From Aspidiotus rigidus (taxonomy: Eukaryota; Arthropoda; Insecta; Hemiptera; Diaspididae): DNA of 64,000 nt. The position numbers and the translations under genes were made by a program. A model generated the notes under the pieces. That model searched no databases. It saw only the letters and a list, made by a program, of their open reading frames with translations, and had not been told where the DNA came from. Positions 1-10,849 of this stretch are shown piece by piece (position 1 is the stretch's first letter; each line of letters opens with the position of its first letter). The DNA lies in NCBI GenBank assembly GCA_035079385.1, contig JAVHKY010000034.1, positions 496,001 to 560,000 on the forward strand, given 5' to 3'.

Positions 1-4
1 TGCG

Positions 5-301
5 TCTCTACTCAACTTTCTACGACTCAATTCTTAGCCGAGTTATGGATCAAAATGTATCAAAAATTGACAATTTTGCCACAATTCTCAAAAATTAAAA
101 TTCCTTTGAATTTCCATATTTTACGCGATTTAAAAGTGAAAGTTAACGCTGATTCCGAAAAAAATACCTGAATAACCCTATGGAGCTTGAAAGTGGGGGA
201 ATTTTCAATTTTTTATTTCGGGAATCTTGGAAAAAAGGTCAATTTTTTCCACATTTTAGTCCATAACTCGGCTCAAAAAAGTTGTAGACAGTTGAGTAGG
301 G
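5..301. repeat. Foldback palindrome, ~65-base arms
   Basis: The left arm (about 5-68) and right arm (about 237-301) are imperfect reverse complements. Both contain AGCCGAGTTATGGA and end in CTACTCAACT. About 170 bases of AT-rich sequence separate them. No ORF lies inside. This looks like a foldback or MITE-type element; no target duplication could be defined because the left end is at the window edge. Confidence 0.6.
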
Positions 302-429
302 GCGCAAATTGAAGATAAAATTGAGATACAAATTTTGTAGATTTGAAGTATAAATCTAACGTTTTGCGTTTTCAAGCTAGAACAAATTTAGTCCAAACTC
401 CCATTTAACTGGTAACATCTTTCAGGTCC

Positions 430-560
430 ACTCGGTATAGCTTGGAGGATGAAATTTTTTCAAGTCCCTTCCTTCTATCATAAAATAGCTCGAGAGTCAA
501 CATTTTTCCAAGTCCATCTTTATTTATAATAGGTTTATAGCTCGAGAGTCAAAAAGGTAT
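430..560 (-). repeat. Fragment of the 45-bp CTCGAG-containing repeat family
   Basis: Two degenerate units contain 'tagctcgagagtcaa' followed by 'tttttccaagtcc'. This is the reverse complement of the unit tandemly repeated at 44788-45040, and also seen at 45840-45912 and 52005-52070. Only the repeat core is present here. Confidence 0.55.
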
Positions 561-599
561 AGCCGGGTTTGGGGGTGAATCGACCCCGGAGCCAAATTT

Positions 600-1215
600 C
601 ATATTTACCATCGGGAGAATGTTTCTCAATAAACTTGTAGCAATCTATTCATTTGTACCCACTTTCTCATCTTTATCTCTCCACACCTATAATTATGTCT
701 CTACGTCTCCTCTTCTGTATGGGTTGCCTAAAATACACAAAACGAACACCCCGATGCGGCCTGTGGTCTCTTTCATTTCCTCCCTCACTTACCTCCTTGC
801 TAAATTCCTGGACCGTTGGTTCCCCGTATTGCATATGAGTGCCCCATTCGGTTTTGAATTCGATGTCCTTGGCTAATGCTCTCAAGGATGTAAAACTGCC
901 TCCGGGCGCGACCCTTTGCTCGTTTGATGTCGTGGGTCTGTTCCCAAATATCCCCAAAGTTGCCACCAAGCAGCGTATGGGCCAGTTATTGGTCAACTCC
1001 AATACCCTCATAATGAATCCCAAGAATTTTTCAATCTTTTAAATATCTGTTGGTCCTGGAATTTTTGTAAATTCGAAGGGAAATTTTTCAAGTTCACTGA
1101 TGAAATAGGGATCCCTATTGGATCACCCTTGGGCTCCCTCATCTCCGAAGTATTCATGTCGCAGTTTGAACTTGACCTCTTCTCCTCGGATCAGGTGTTA
1201 CTCAATCATATTACT
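600..1215 (+). pseudogene. Penelope-like element RT fragment (family 1)
   Basis: Three reading frames joined by frameshifts carry Penelope-like reverse transcriptase motifs in order: [10 protein letters not shown] and MRPVVSF (about 694-780), then LCSFDVVGLFPNIPK (about 913-957), then IGIPIGSPLGSLISEVFMS (about 1103-1160). The same motifs, with only scattered substitutions, occur on the minus strand at 36764-37400, so the two are copies of one family. The fragment stops just before the catalytic YVDD block and lacks the endonuclease domain. It also has stops, so it is dead. The KIHK...MRP and SFDV..LF signatures are those of Penelope-like RTs. The exact ends are estimates. Confidence 0.8.
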
Positions 1216-1446
1216 CGCGCTACATACATGAGGGAGGAGATCGTGGTGAACTACACAAAGTACATGTGAGCCACAGAGGAGGCAGCTGGAGGGAGTGCGT
1301 CATCGTCAAGGGAAAGGACATTTCCATGATCTTCGATTCGGGGCTGAAGACCCAAAAATTCTCCACTTTTTACTTCGATATGACTAAGATAAGTCACCAT
1401 CAAACAAGCTACATTAGAACGACGGATGATATGGATCGAATTTGAA
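1216..1446 (+). other. Coding-like patch of unknown origin
   Basis: Directly after the PLE homology ends, a frame opens at about 1267 and runs to a stop at about 1444 (roughly 59 residues). It contains VIVKGKDISMIFDSGLKT, and base composition is less AT-biased than the flanks. No family was recognised and no clear splice sites bound it. It may be an unrelated retroposed fragment or chance. Confidence 0.2.
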
Positions 1447-3466
1447 AGCTAGAACTTCGTCAACAATCCAACAATTTTCAGACAATCCCTTCGACCAAGG
1501 GCTGGATTATTCAAACCAATGAATCAATCTTTAAAATTTAACCTCCCAGTCCGGGCGTTGTGCAAGTGTGCTTACGTGGGGTTTCGCGTTCAGAATTGAG
1601 ATTTTCAACGTAGCAAGTAATAAAGTGCTGAGGTACATATCAGATATACGCTCGTGATCAATATTCAAGCTGATGTTTTTTACATCTCATTTTAAAATTC
1701 AATTCGAATGTTACGCAGAAAAATTACGTGTACGTATTGCTATCTCAAGACGTCAAATAATTCACCTCAAAGGGTTGATAATCCGCATCAAAGGCGCAAA
1801 GATCTTCTCGAAAGTTGGTCACGTAATTTGTACTCGCGTGAAAACAGGTGTTCCAAGACACTCGGTACGCAATTTCGATTTAACTCTCGGAAATAATACT
1901 CATCCGTCTTTAGAAAAACGACATCACGTCCGACCGCGGATGTAAAACGTTCGTATATCGTCGAGAAGTTCGAAATTACGATCTATTTACGCCGTAAATT
2001 TTGCTTTACGTCCATTACGAAATTTTATTCTTCGGTAACGGATGACGCGGATACGCGGGAGAGTCGCGGTACCTGCGAGTACCGAGTCCACACTTGATGA
2101 AGGACGACTGGACAAAATAATGTTCGTAATTCCTATGTCGTGGGACTTCACAGTCTACACTCTATTTTCTCTGTACGGCAATAAAGTAAAAACTCGAAAT
2201 CTTTAAATTAAATTCTTTTTTTTCATTTTCTTTCTTTTCACGAAGTCGTAAACATAAAAATTTTTGCCAGAGTTTCTCGAAAATAAAAGGAAAAATCCTA
2301 TAATTTGACCGAGCTTGTGGACTGAAAAAGTTTGACCGACGAAATTGATAGAGGTCAATAAAATGACTTTTATATTTCAATTAAGTACTGAGATTATTAA
2401 AATAGTTGTGCACTCGGGTACAATATTCTACCGCCTACTGTATCGCTACTGAAGACACTAGGGCTTAAAGTTTGTATCTTTATGGTAAAAAAAAAAAAAA
2501 AAAAGTTGGAGCTTTTGGAAATGAGAATCAAACAGAATCTTTCTCTGGACATACCCAAGCACGGTTGCATTAAGATAATTTCATGAAATCATCAAGCAGT
2601 TCATGTTTTGTTCCAAAGCGTGGACATTATTATCAGTTATGTCAACAACTTCCACAATCAAATTTCCAAGATCAAACTTGGGAATCAAGAGAGATTTTTG
2701 TCTGTCACTATCAGAGACATACAAATAATACTAGTATACCTTTTGCTCGAGTCAACATTCTTTAAGCTTGTTTATTGAGATGATCAATAGCCGCTAGCTG
2801 GATGTTTCAGGAGACTGCAAAAATAATTTAAATATTAAAATAAGCACTAATAGCCTATCCATCATATTCTGTTCTGTAATCACAATAAAGATGACCTGGA
2901 GGTATTTCAATGTTTGAATCTTGTCTTCCTATCCTAAACATTGACTTCATTATTTGCATTCAACTTCTTCCCTGCATTTGACATTTTCAGTGGTGGTCTG
3001 CAAGAATTGTTGTCTTTTATTATTACAGTATCAATTAAACATGCAAAATACAATCTTGTGCAGCTCTTCACGGCCTTGTTTATTTTTATGTACTCACTTC
3101 TGGTATTCCATTACTTTGTGTGTTTGAAAATTGGAATTACAGGGAGTGGACAGTCGTCATCGAATATAATTAATAATATATCCATTTCAAGTTCCTATTT
3201 CTCATTTTTGTCAAATTAGAGTTTTAAAATTATTTTGCAGATTGTCTTCTGCACTAAGTATCCTGTGTCCAACATAAATAATATATAATTAATCACAGTA
3301 AATCACAAACACATCACACCTAAGTAAATTTATTTGGTTATATGAACTCTCTTACAGGTAATATATCCGAGTTTGGTTCAATTGAATCAAAAGATATTAT
3401 TGTACATCAATCTCTTTCTCCATCTCAAACTCACAAGTCACATGTTTGAGTGAAACACAAAGAGTA
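1447..3466. other. No gene recognised
   Basis: Only short ORFs without recognisable motifs occur here. A 17-base A run lies at about 2487-2504. The 92-residue frame at 2941-3219 is hydrophobic and AT-driven, and no domain was seen in it. Confidence 0.5.
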
Positions 3467-3533
3467 GTACGTATTATCTTGATTGGAACAAGAAAAGACT
3501 GGCTTTATTCTCCACATAAGTTTATAAAATCGA

Positions 3534-3573
3534 AGTTTGACGTTTCGAAGCTCACGCTTCTTCATCAGAAACT
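3534..3573 (-). ncRNA. Hammerhead ribozyme in PLE 3' region
   Basis: On the minus strand the order is AGTTT, CTGATGA, A, GAAGC-GTGA-GCTTC, GAAAC, GTC, AAACT. This gives helix I (AGUUU/AAACU, 5 bp), the invariant CUGAUGA box, helix II (GAAGC/GCUUC, 5 bp, GUGA loop), the GAAA box, a minimal 2-bp helix III (AC/GU) and a GUC cleavage triplet. All invariant core bases are present. Hammerheads with tiny helix III are known from Penelope-like elements, where they sit in the terminal repeats. The position, 3' of the GIY-YIG ORF, agrees. Confidence 0.85.
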
Positions 3574-3652
3574 AGAATAAAACTGACAGGCAAAAACAGA
3601 GAAAAAGGTGAAAGCACAACGAACAGATGAGCCAGACGAAAATGTAGCTGAC

Positions 3653-4464
3653 TCACCCGTTCGATGTGATGACATTAGAATAAACATTCGCTAGGTCGCC
3701 TGTATCGGTTTTAAAGTTGACCGTATTCTTACTTTTAATAATATTGACAATTTCCAAAATTTTCCTCTTTTTATCATTGTCTTCTCTTCCTACGATCACT
3801 GTCTTGGGAAAGTCAAACTGATGACCAGTGCCAAGAGAGTGGGAGGATAAAGCCGTACAATCGCTACGATTCTTGACATTATTCTTATGTTGGTTAACTC
3901 GACATTTAAGCAACTGGCGAGTTTCACCCACATAAGTACTGGGGCATCCAGAACAGGGGATAGAATAGACAACACCAGATCTTTTTTCCACAGGGACTTT
4001 ATCTTTAGTGTGGGAGAAAAACATTTCTCTGCTGGTGTTGTGGTTACCGAAAGATATACTAACATCAGGGTCAAGAGTAAGCAAGTGCTTACGTATGATT
4101 GTACTGCTTTTTCCTATGTAGGGTATAGAGAAGAATCTTTTCTTTTGGGTTATCCGAGTAGACCTAACAAGAGGAGTTTTAATTACGTTATTAATGAAAG
4201 AAAAAGGATACCCATTATTTTTGAGGATAAATTGTAAATGATTAAGCATGTCGTCATGAAAACAAGAGTCGGAACTGGATATGAGGTTATTCTTAAGATT
4301 AACAGCCGTATTCAATTTAAATTTAAAAGGTTGATTAGAATAAAAGTTGATACACCTGCCCGTGTGGGTAGGTTTTTCGAAATGTCTAAAAATAAATTTG
4401 TCCTGAAGTTTAATGATACTAATGTCTAAAAAATTCAAAGTAGAGTCCACGATTAAATCCTTTT
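3653..4464 (-). pseudogene. PLE polyprotein C-terminus: RT end plus GIY-YIG endonuclease
   Basis: About 270 codons are open from the truncation point to the stop at 3653. The N-terminal part keeps the Penelope-type RT tail: LNFLDISI, then FRHFEKPTHTGRCINFYSN, then HLQFILKNNGYPFSFINNVI. The C-terminal part is a GIY-YIG endonuclease domain with GVVYSIPCSGC, TYVGETR, a downstream RVNQHK and a later HSLGTGHQFDF. The spaced cysteines before the YVG motif match the zinc-binding linker usual in Penelope endonucleases. The catalytic RT half, including YxDD, is absent because the insertion is 5'-truncated, so the copy cannot reverse-transcribe by itself. There are no internal stops. Its residues differ clearly from family 1 at 36102-38052. 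Confidence 0.88.
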
Positions 4465-4479
4465 GTACGTATTATCTTG

Positions 4480-6960
4480 GTTCTATATACCTCCATTGTT
4501 CTCATTCACCTATTATGCTAAACACAGAGATAACATTATTAATTTTCAAGAGAATTTGTATCACATTTGAATTCACTTTGTCTATGGGATTATTTTGACA
4601 AAACTCCTTCCACCCCCCCTAAAATTTTTCAGGGTTCTCTTGCAAAACATCAACGTTCCAATTATTATAACTATATGCACTTTGTTAACACTCTGTTAAA
4701 TATTAGCCTTTAGATGATTCTAGAAATAATTTCAATACCAAATCAAAGATTTATTGCCGTTTTTTTTTTGCCAGCACGTTAAATTTCTAGAGTACAGTAA
4801 TGAGAAAATTGCAATACTTATCTTGAGAAGACTGTATCATATGGGAAACAAATGATAATTGCATAACATATATTAGGATACTTGATCAGAAGGATCCAAC
4901 ATTTTTGCCCAAGTGGTACTTGCAATTTTCTAGAACTACAAATTATAATATTAATATTAAAACACAATGTTCGAGAAGTTATAAATGATTTCTCTGAAGA
5001 ATATCAACTTGTTATTTATGACAAAGAGAGATTTAGACCTGTGCCATATTTTTATGTTCTTCTTCACCCAAACAGTTATCCCGCAAATTTTTTATTTCTG
5101 TTTGTTGCATTATCCAATCACTTTTCAAGTACCGGTAATCATGTGAAATATTTAATATGTTGTTAAACATCAGAATATCATATCATGTTGAAAACAAATG
5201 ATACCTAATTAGATAAACTCAAATATGAAAATTTAGATCAATCATTCTTTGTCCCATATTACAACACATAAAGTCACAATTCACAAATGTGCATCAAGTT
5301 ACATAATATTAGAGTTGTATATTTATTGATAAAATATACAAACGCTCCTAGATAGAAAAAAATCTTTATCAACAAGCAGAAATGCACTTTAATTTTCCCT
5401 CATTATACATCAAAAGTTCAAAAAGATTCAATCTTCTTCAAATGAGTAATTTGCAAGCTTGCAGATCAAATATGATGTTTTGATAGGATTATTACAAATC
5501 AAAGTTCCAGAAAATTGCCAGTTTACCTGTTTGGAAAATAGAGAATCTTTCTTTATTCTTGATACGTACCGGTAATAAGGAAAGATTGAAGCAAAATATT
5601 TATATTTGAGTTTATCTATTGATTATCTTTTGTTTTCAAAGTTGATAATTATGATGTCTTGAAATTATACCTAACAATTTTTTATATACCTATTTCATAT
5701 AATTACTCAAAAATGTCCTGTAGTAGGAAAAACAGATTTGGATTCAGCGTTGAAAATATCTCTAGAATCAGCTCCTTATTAAATACTGCAAACAGACAAT
5801 ACATTTTGTACGGTAGTTTCAAGTTACCATTTGTTTTCAATTATTATGCTTATTTCAATATTTCTTTCCTCCATTTTGTTAGAAAAAATGATAAATAATG
5901 TGATAATAAAAAGACATTTCTTCGTACCATTTATAATATTATCACATGATGTTCTCGGAGTGCAAAAATTTTTAATCATTTATATAATGAGTAAGAAACA
6001 GCTGATATTAGCAAAATATGGAGAATAGATTATTTTCAACTTAGAGCGTTGATAATACTTGTATTTGAATTTCTGAACTGTATGTATGCTTAATGTATGG
6101 AAATGTCTTCAATACCTGCAGAATTGATTCAACTGTTTGTACAACACAACATAATAGACTGTGAGCTTGCTTCCAGAGTTTCTTATCACCAATATATTTT
6201 GGACCTTATGAATTGGGTGGCCTACAAATGAATAGAATGTAGCAGAATGTATACTGAAAAATCAAACAAAGATATGACTTTACAATGTTGAAGACACATT
6301 CAGTTTAATAAGTAAAATGAGCCGACTACCACTTATACTTACATTGAACTGAATTATGCGAGTCGCCAAATGACAATTCTTATTCATTCTCTGATGAGCA
6401 AAACAAAGAATCTGAGATTGACAGAAGAGGAACCACAGTACAGCGAGGGGAGACTTTTTCTCAACAATGCATTGTCAACTACCTAGTCACCTTTTCAGAG
6501 TCCTTCCAAAACTCCTTTAGCGCCAGTCTGTAAAAGAACAAAAAATAATAACTGAAACATTACAATTGAATGCATATTAGTATTTGAGAACTGGACATTC
6601 ATGTTATACTCCTCACACTTGCACTTCTAATAGACTGATTCAAGCGTGACGTCAGCAGGTGAATAACTATAAGCTAAACTACCCAGTGCAGCGTTGTTGC
6701 CAACTAGGTATTAAAATAACACAGAGAGTAAAGATTATTGCGTTACAATGAAAAAATGAGAAATGGAAGTTCTTAGTATTTGTGTTTGTTCATAAACCTC
6801 TGGTATCTACAAAATCTCCCATTTCCTTTGCTCAGAAGTCAGTCAATATCTGTGTTTGCAAAAAGTTGGGTAGTTTTGTTTAGTGCAATTTAGGTCTGCA
6901 ACGTCACAGGCAATCAGTCTACAAGAGAAATCACAAATATAATTCCTATTGTTTTTAACG
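4480..6960. other. AT-rich stretch, no gene recognised
   Basis: Many short AT-driven frames occur but none shows a domain motif or convincing splice-site pair. A short C run lies near 4612. Nothing else was seen. Confidence 0.5.
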
Positions 6961-6965
6961 ATAGA

Positions 6966-7430
6966 ATGGATTTAACGATTGAAATTTTGAACCCCATATC
7001 CAATTTCTACTGTACTTGGTCTCTGTTTTGTTCAAGTACTATTAGAAGAGATATAGAGGGGTCCATCTTGTACAGGATCAAGTCTGCAGCTGATGGTTGC
7101 GTTACATTCATTTTTTGTACTCCAATGACGTCATCCTGCACAATGACGTCATTCTATATCAAAAGCATAGAACTTGAGTACTTAATCCTACTCAGGATCG
7201 AGTCCTATCATATCTCTTCTCAGACAATCTTTCAGCTTGAAGAGCGTATGACCTTCTTACAGAGAAATCTATCACAGACACTCACACATGCAAGACCTCT
7301 GGCATTTATGTATGAAAAGTATGTTGACCACACTTTGAAATTTTTGTTTGAAACTCTTTCTGAAGTCGTTCCGATGGGCTATGGAAGGTTGAAGAAGGAA
7401 GATTTGAGTACAGAATTGATAACTGAATAA
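6966..7430 (+). other. 154-codon ORF, unassigned, over an imperfect inverted repeat
   Basis: This is the longest ATG-started plus-strand frame in the window. No family was recognised. Bases about 7048-7095 and 7185-7235 form an imperfect inverted repeat (AGAAGAGATAT and AGGATCAAGT against their complements). Two TGACGTCA palindromes lie in the loop at about 7126 and 7144. The frame may therefore be chance translation of a small repeat element. There is no clear promoter or splice site. Confidence 0.2.
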
Positions 7431-9395
7431 ATGAGTTCATTCCGCAAAATGGTAAAAAGAGAAACCCATCCCTCCTACAAAAAGTAAAAAGCGGTGAAAA
7501 TTTTCCTATAAATCGTTTCAAGTACGATTTGCAGTATATTTTCAATCAGAAAAGTAAACAATGAAGTGAATTAAAATTGAACGAATAATACGTCATTGTT
7601 TTGATGAAGTCGCCGTATTCTCTCGCTCTACAGCCGCGTGCTTTTACGTTGAATTTTTTAAAAATCCCTCCGGCTTACTTCGCTAGTGAAAAAACCAAAA
7701 CAACAAACCGTAATGAAACTTTTTTATTCCGCGTCTGCTTAATTATTTCATTCTGTTAATTCTCATCTCGTCAAGGACGTAGTATAATACATTTTCAAAT
7801 TCTCGGTTTATAGTCATTTTATTTGCGCGGGGCTAAACAAAGCGTGAAAATTTCGTAGATCCGCAATTTTAACGAACGCTGTGGCGGAGAAGGACCATCA
7901 AGTACTTAATTTCTGCACATACGTTTCATTACCTTTTATTTTTTCCCCATTTTATTACAATATCAATAGCCTCTATTGTGTACTACATGATATTACTCTT
8001 GCGTGCACTTGTTTACAATAGTTATACCTCTCATAACGTTGCAACATCAAATTAAATTCGTTTTACAGCTTCGACCAATGTGTGGAAGATAAGAGAAAAA
8101 CTTGTGTTATCGAAAGGCCACAAAACACTACCCTGTTTTATAAAATCTAAAAAGTCTACGAGGCTATACACAGGTACCAAACGGGGGGAAAAAAAACTCA
8201 ACGATAGAAAACCACTTAAATTCCTAAAATGCGACTAGTATCGCGATAATATCAACGTTCGGTAGGGTCCATATAACTCGACAATAAGTGGAAAACTTTG
8301 GTGAAACAAACTACGTAGTTGAAATTATTCTAATAGTGGATACAAATGATTCTTTGACGAGCTTCGACGCACGGTATTGAACTTTCCAAGTCGCATTACC
8401 ATCGACTATTAGTGCATTCATATTTTAAACGTCGTGGTCGAGAATCGCGGTTCTACCACAAAGACTTTATACACGCATACTAACGTATTGTATTGAGTCG
8501 TGTATTAATGTTACCCCCTCGGTGTATAAGAATGTCGTTTCATTCAAAATACGGTCTTAATGTTTTTGAAAATTGAATCTTTATTAAGCTAATTTTCGTT
8601 TGAAGTGGTCTCCTCTTTTTCTATAGCATTAGAAAGAACAAAGAGCCTCTTTGTTCTTAATTTCCTTTCAAGTCGTGATAGAAAGTTTCCAGACCATTTC
8701 CTAAATGCCCTCCGCTTTGCGCGAAACATCAAAAACTACGCTCATGTTCCTCCTCCGATAGGATATTCAAAATATTACGAAGAACGTTCACCAAGTAATT
8801 TACCTGTTCCTCTTGCTCCGTATAAAGATAGATGAGATGACGAAAAAAAAAAAAAAAAAAATGGCAAAATGATTAATTGGAAAGAATAACGGCGCTTGAG
8901 AGCGCTTTCCTCAATCTATCGGGTACCGTTAATTAATGAAAACGGCTTTATTTGACGCCTGCAGTAGAGATGCTGGTTCTAGAGAAACTGTCGACTGCAC
9001 GGAAGACGGATATCAGAATACAATTATTGTAGTATCATTCAATTTTGTTCTATTTGACGCGAAAAATGAAAAGAGAAGCAGAACCTTGGTACAGGTTTTT
9101 TTTTTAATGACTGAAGAACGATCTCAAATGTAATCGAATAAGGAATAAATTAAAAGATATTTTCAATATTTCAAGAGTCAGAGTAGGCTAGTTGATGTTT
9201 CGATGCTTCTAAAGAATATCCTACCAATTGACAAAATCGATTGGTACATCGTGTGCGGCCAAATTCGATATTGTACCCAATTATTCAAAATATCATGAGG
9301 TATACATAAATTTTCAAACAAAAGAGAAAGAAAGTCATTAGGGAGATAGATAGAGCAAGAAAAAGGAACGGATAAGAACAAACAGAGAAAATTAT
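7431..9395. other. No gene recognised
   Basis: Short frames only. The 76-codon frame at 8605-8835 has no recognised motif. An A run lies at about 8844-8861. No repeats of note were seen. Confidence 0.45.
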
Positions 9396-9400
9396 CTTAC

Positions 9401-9620
9401 CAGTACGGTGCGTTCGTTCCGGCAAACAGAGTAGGCAACTTCTCAATCACATTATCCACTTTCATCATCTTGCATTTTTCCCAATGAATACGGGCAGTTG
9501 CTGGTGGCTTGAAGCTTTTCATTCATTAACATCTCGTTGGGACAACAATCTCGGATACGTTGGTCGATTCGATCGAACGCGTTCGACATAGCGTTTTGCA
9601 AAGAATCGGAATCTGATGAC
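9401..9620 (-). other. Candidate exon(s) with good splice signals, unassigned
   Basis: On the minus strand a pyrimidine-rich acceptor (tcttctaatctacag) ends at 9621, and a strong donor (gtaagataa) starts at 9400. All three frames across the 220 bases contain a stop, so it is not a simple internal coding exon. Two readings are possible: a last exon in the frame with SSDSDSLQNAMSNAFDRIDQ ending at 9452, or a first coding exon from an ATG at 9522 running 40 codons to the donor (containing ARIHWEKCKMMK and LPTLFAGTNAPYW). No family was recognised for either. Confidence 0.3.
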
Positions 9621-9900
9621 CTGTAGATTAGAAGACTACCAATAAACAAATTGAATTTATACAATCATTATCGTTACTTAAATTTATACCTAGGTATTGT
9701 GACGTTCCACCGGTCACTGGATACTAACGATAAGGAACAGTTAAAAAAACCCGAACTTTTTTACTTGTACCGAAAATGCACAATACGTCCATACACGTTA
9801 TAAACGCGAATACCATTATGCAATCACAGTTAATGCGAGAGCACAATAATCACAACAATTGCTAATTAAATACTGGTCGTTATTCCGGCTATTTCTCGAG

Positions 9901-9908
9901 CTTATATA
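9901..9908 (-). promoter_or_regulatory. TATA box upstream of a short hydrophobic ORF
   Basis: TATATAAG on the minus strand lies 92 bases before an ATG at 9814-9816 that starts MVFAFITCMDVLCIFG. A weak donor (ACAA|gtaaaa) follows 52 bases after the ATG start. The layout resembles the gene at 59625-60036. Joining it to 9401-9620 gives only a ~48-residue product, so the gene itself is uncertain. Confidence 0.3.
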
Positions 9909-10037
9909 CCTGTGTACCCTATTCCAGATATTTCCTTAAAGTTCTAGACGTTCGATAAACTTATCTTCTTGGACACATAGTATAACCGCTCATTTGAGTT
10001 AGCTTTTAACCGGTTCCTTCTTTTTTTTTGATTCCAG

Positions 10038-10207
10038 ATCATGGATGCAATATATATCAGTTACAGTCGGCACATGCCCGATTTCAGGCTACTTTCTAGC
10101 TTTCCAAACTCACAAATAAATAAAGAAGAAGCCATCCTATCACTGACCGTGGTTTTGGGCAGTAGTATATCACTTGTCGGATTGATATTCGCATTTATCA
10201 CATACAG
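10038..10207 (+). CDS. Exon of a family B/adhesion-type 7TM receptor (TM1)
   Basis: The exon is 170 bases, bounded by a T-rich acceptor (tttgattccag) and a consensus donor (gtaagc), and open in one frame for 56 codons. The peptide begins IMDAIYISY, passes a charged linker INKEEA, and ends in a hydrophobic helix LSLTVVLGSSISLVGLIFAF followed by ITY. In secretin/adhesion receptors the GPS motif (CNHLTxFA) is followed directly by an LMD-like segment, a short linker and a first membrane helix of the form ALSxITxxGxxISLxxLxxxxxTY. The exon fits this from just after the GPS to the end of TM1. Exons for the GPS and TM2-TM7 were not found, so introns must be large or the copy is partial. Family-level assignment is fairly safe; subfamily is not. 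Confidence 0.6.
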
Positions 10208-10505
10208 GTAAGCCTGATTTTGACACATATCTCAAAATAGTACTCAAACAATTTTCAAGTTCCTCCCAAATCTATTTTAAAATCACCTCGTCATCTAAAT
10301 CTTCCTTCGACTTCCGTTTATTGGATAACCGTCCAATACACAGTTGAAGGCTTTTCCAGCATTCCATATTGCATACTCGTTCTCCTGCGTGTTTCTAATG
10401 ATTGATTCATCGACTATGTATTACTTTGTAACCCACTGATCTTATGATGAACTTCCTGGAATGAAAATAAGTTTGCAACACAGCGTCACCCATATTAGAA
10501 TCAAT

Positions 10506-10506
10506 G

Positions 10507-10553
<47 letters not shown>

Positions 10554-10842
10554 CATTAATTTACGAGCTGCTAACAGCCTGCCTTCAGGGCTATGAGCTC
10601 GGCGAAATTGTGTTTATATGCGTGAGAGGAAGTTTGTTTGTTGTAAAAAGTTGTACATGTTGGGAATGGAGGGGAAGTCATCTGATAGTGCCTCTCTTTG
10701 GTTGTGAGGAATGGATAAGGAATTGCGGAGTTGTATCAAGTTGGGGCAGCAGAAGATGTGTTGAACGGGGGGGGGGGTTCAGATTCGCAATGAAGGCATG
10801 AGAGAGGCATAAGATGGGAGATGAGATGGGTGTGTGGAGTCT
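10506..10842 (-). pseudogene. Non-LTR ORF2 C-terminal end and 3' tail
   Basis: This continues the frame interrupted at 13517, starting with LHTP/THL and reaching a CxxC pair (CLHC) typical of the zinc-knuckle-like region at the end of Jockey/I-type ORF2. Frameshifts follow. The 3' UTR is short and ends AGCAGCTCGTAAATTAATGA before the ATT/AAT microsatellite tail. Confidence 0.75.
10512..10558. repeat. (ATT)n microsatellite, 3' tail of the non-LTR element
   Basis: About fourteen ATT units, slightly interrupted, lie immediately beyond the non-LTR 3' UTR. On the element's strand they read as (AAT)n. Simple-repeat tails in place of poly(A) are common for several non-LTR clades, including I-like elements. 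Confidence 0.85.
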
Positions 10843-10849
10843 CCCGGTT

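Larger units (their letters stand above)
3467..4479 (-). mobile_element. 5'-truncated Penelope-like element (family 2) with 15-bp TSD
   Basis: The 15-base sequence gtacgtattatcttg occurs perfectly at 3467-3481 and 4465-4479, bracketing a 983-base insert. Read on the minus strand, the insert starts inside the RT domain (LNFLDISI block), runs through a GIY-YIG endonuclease and ends with a ~170-base 3' UTR that holds a hammerhead ribozyme. Direct duplications of variable length and 5' truncation are usual for Penelope-like elements. The perfect duplication and the open ORF indicate a fairly recent insertion. Confidence 0.9.

Noticed and set aside
673..1023. 116-codon minus frame
   Set aside because: Antisense shadow of the PLE RT fragment on the plus strand.
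3887..4237. 116-codon plus frame
   Set aside because: Antisense shadow of the PLE polyprotein at 3653-4464.
5659..6028. Two overlapping hydrophobic plus frames
   Set aside because: AT-driven codon content, no motif, no splice or promoter support; could not be told from chance.
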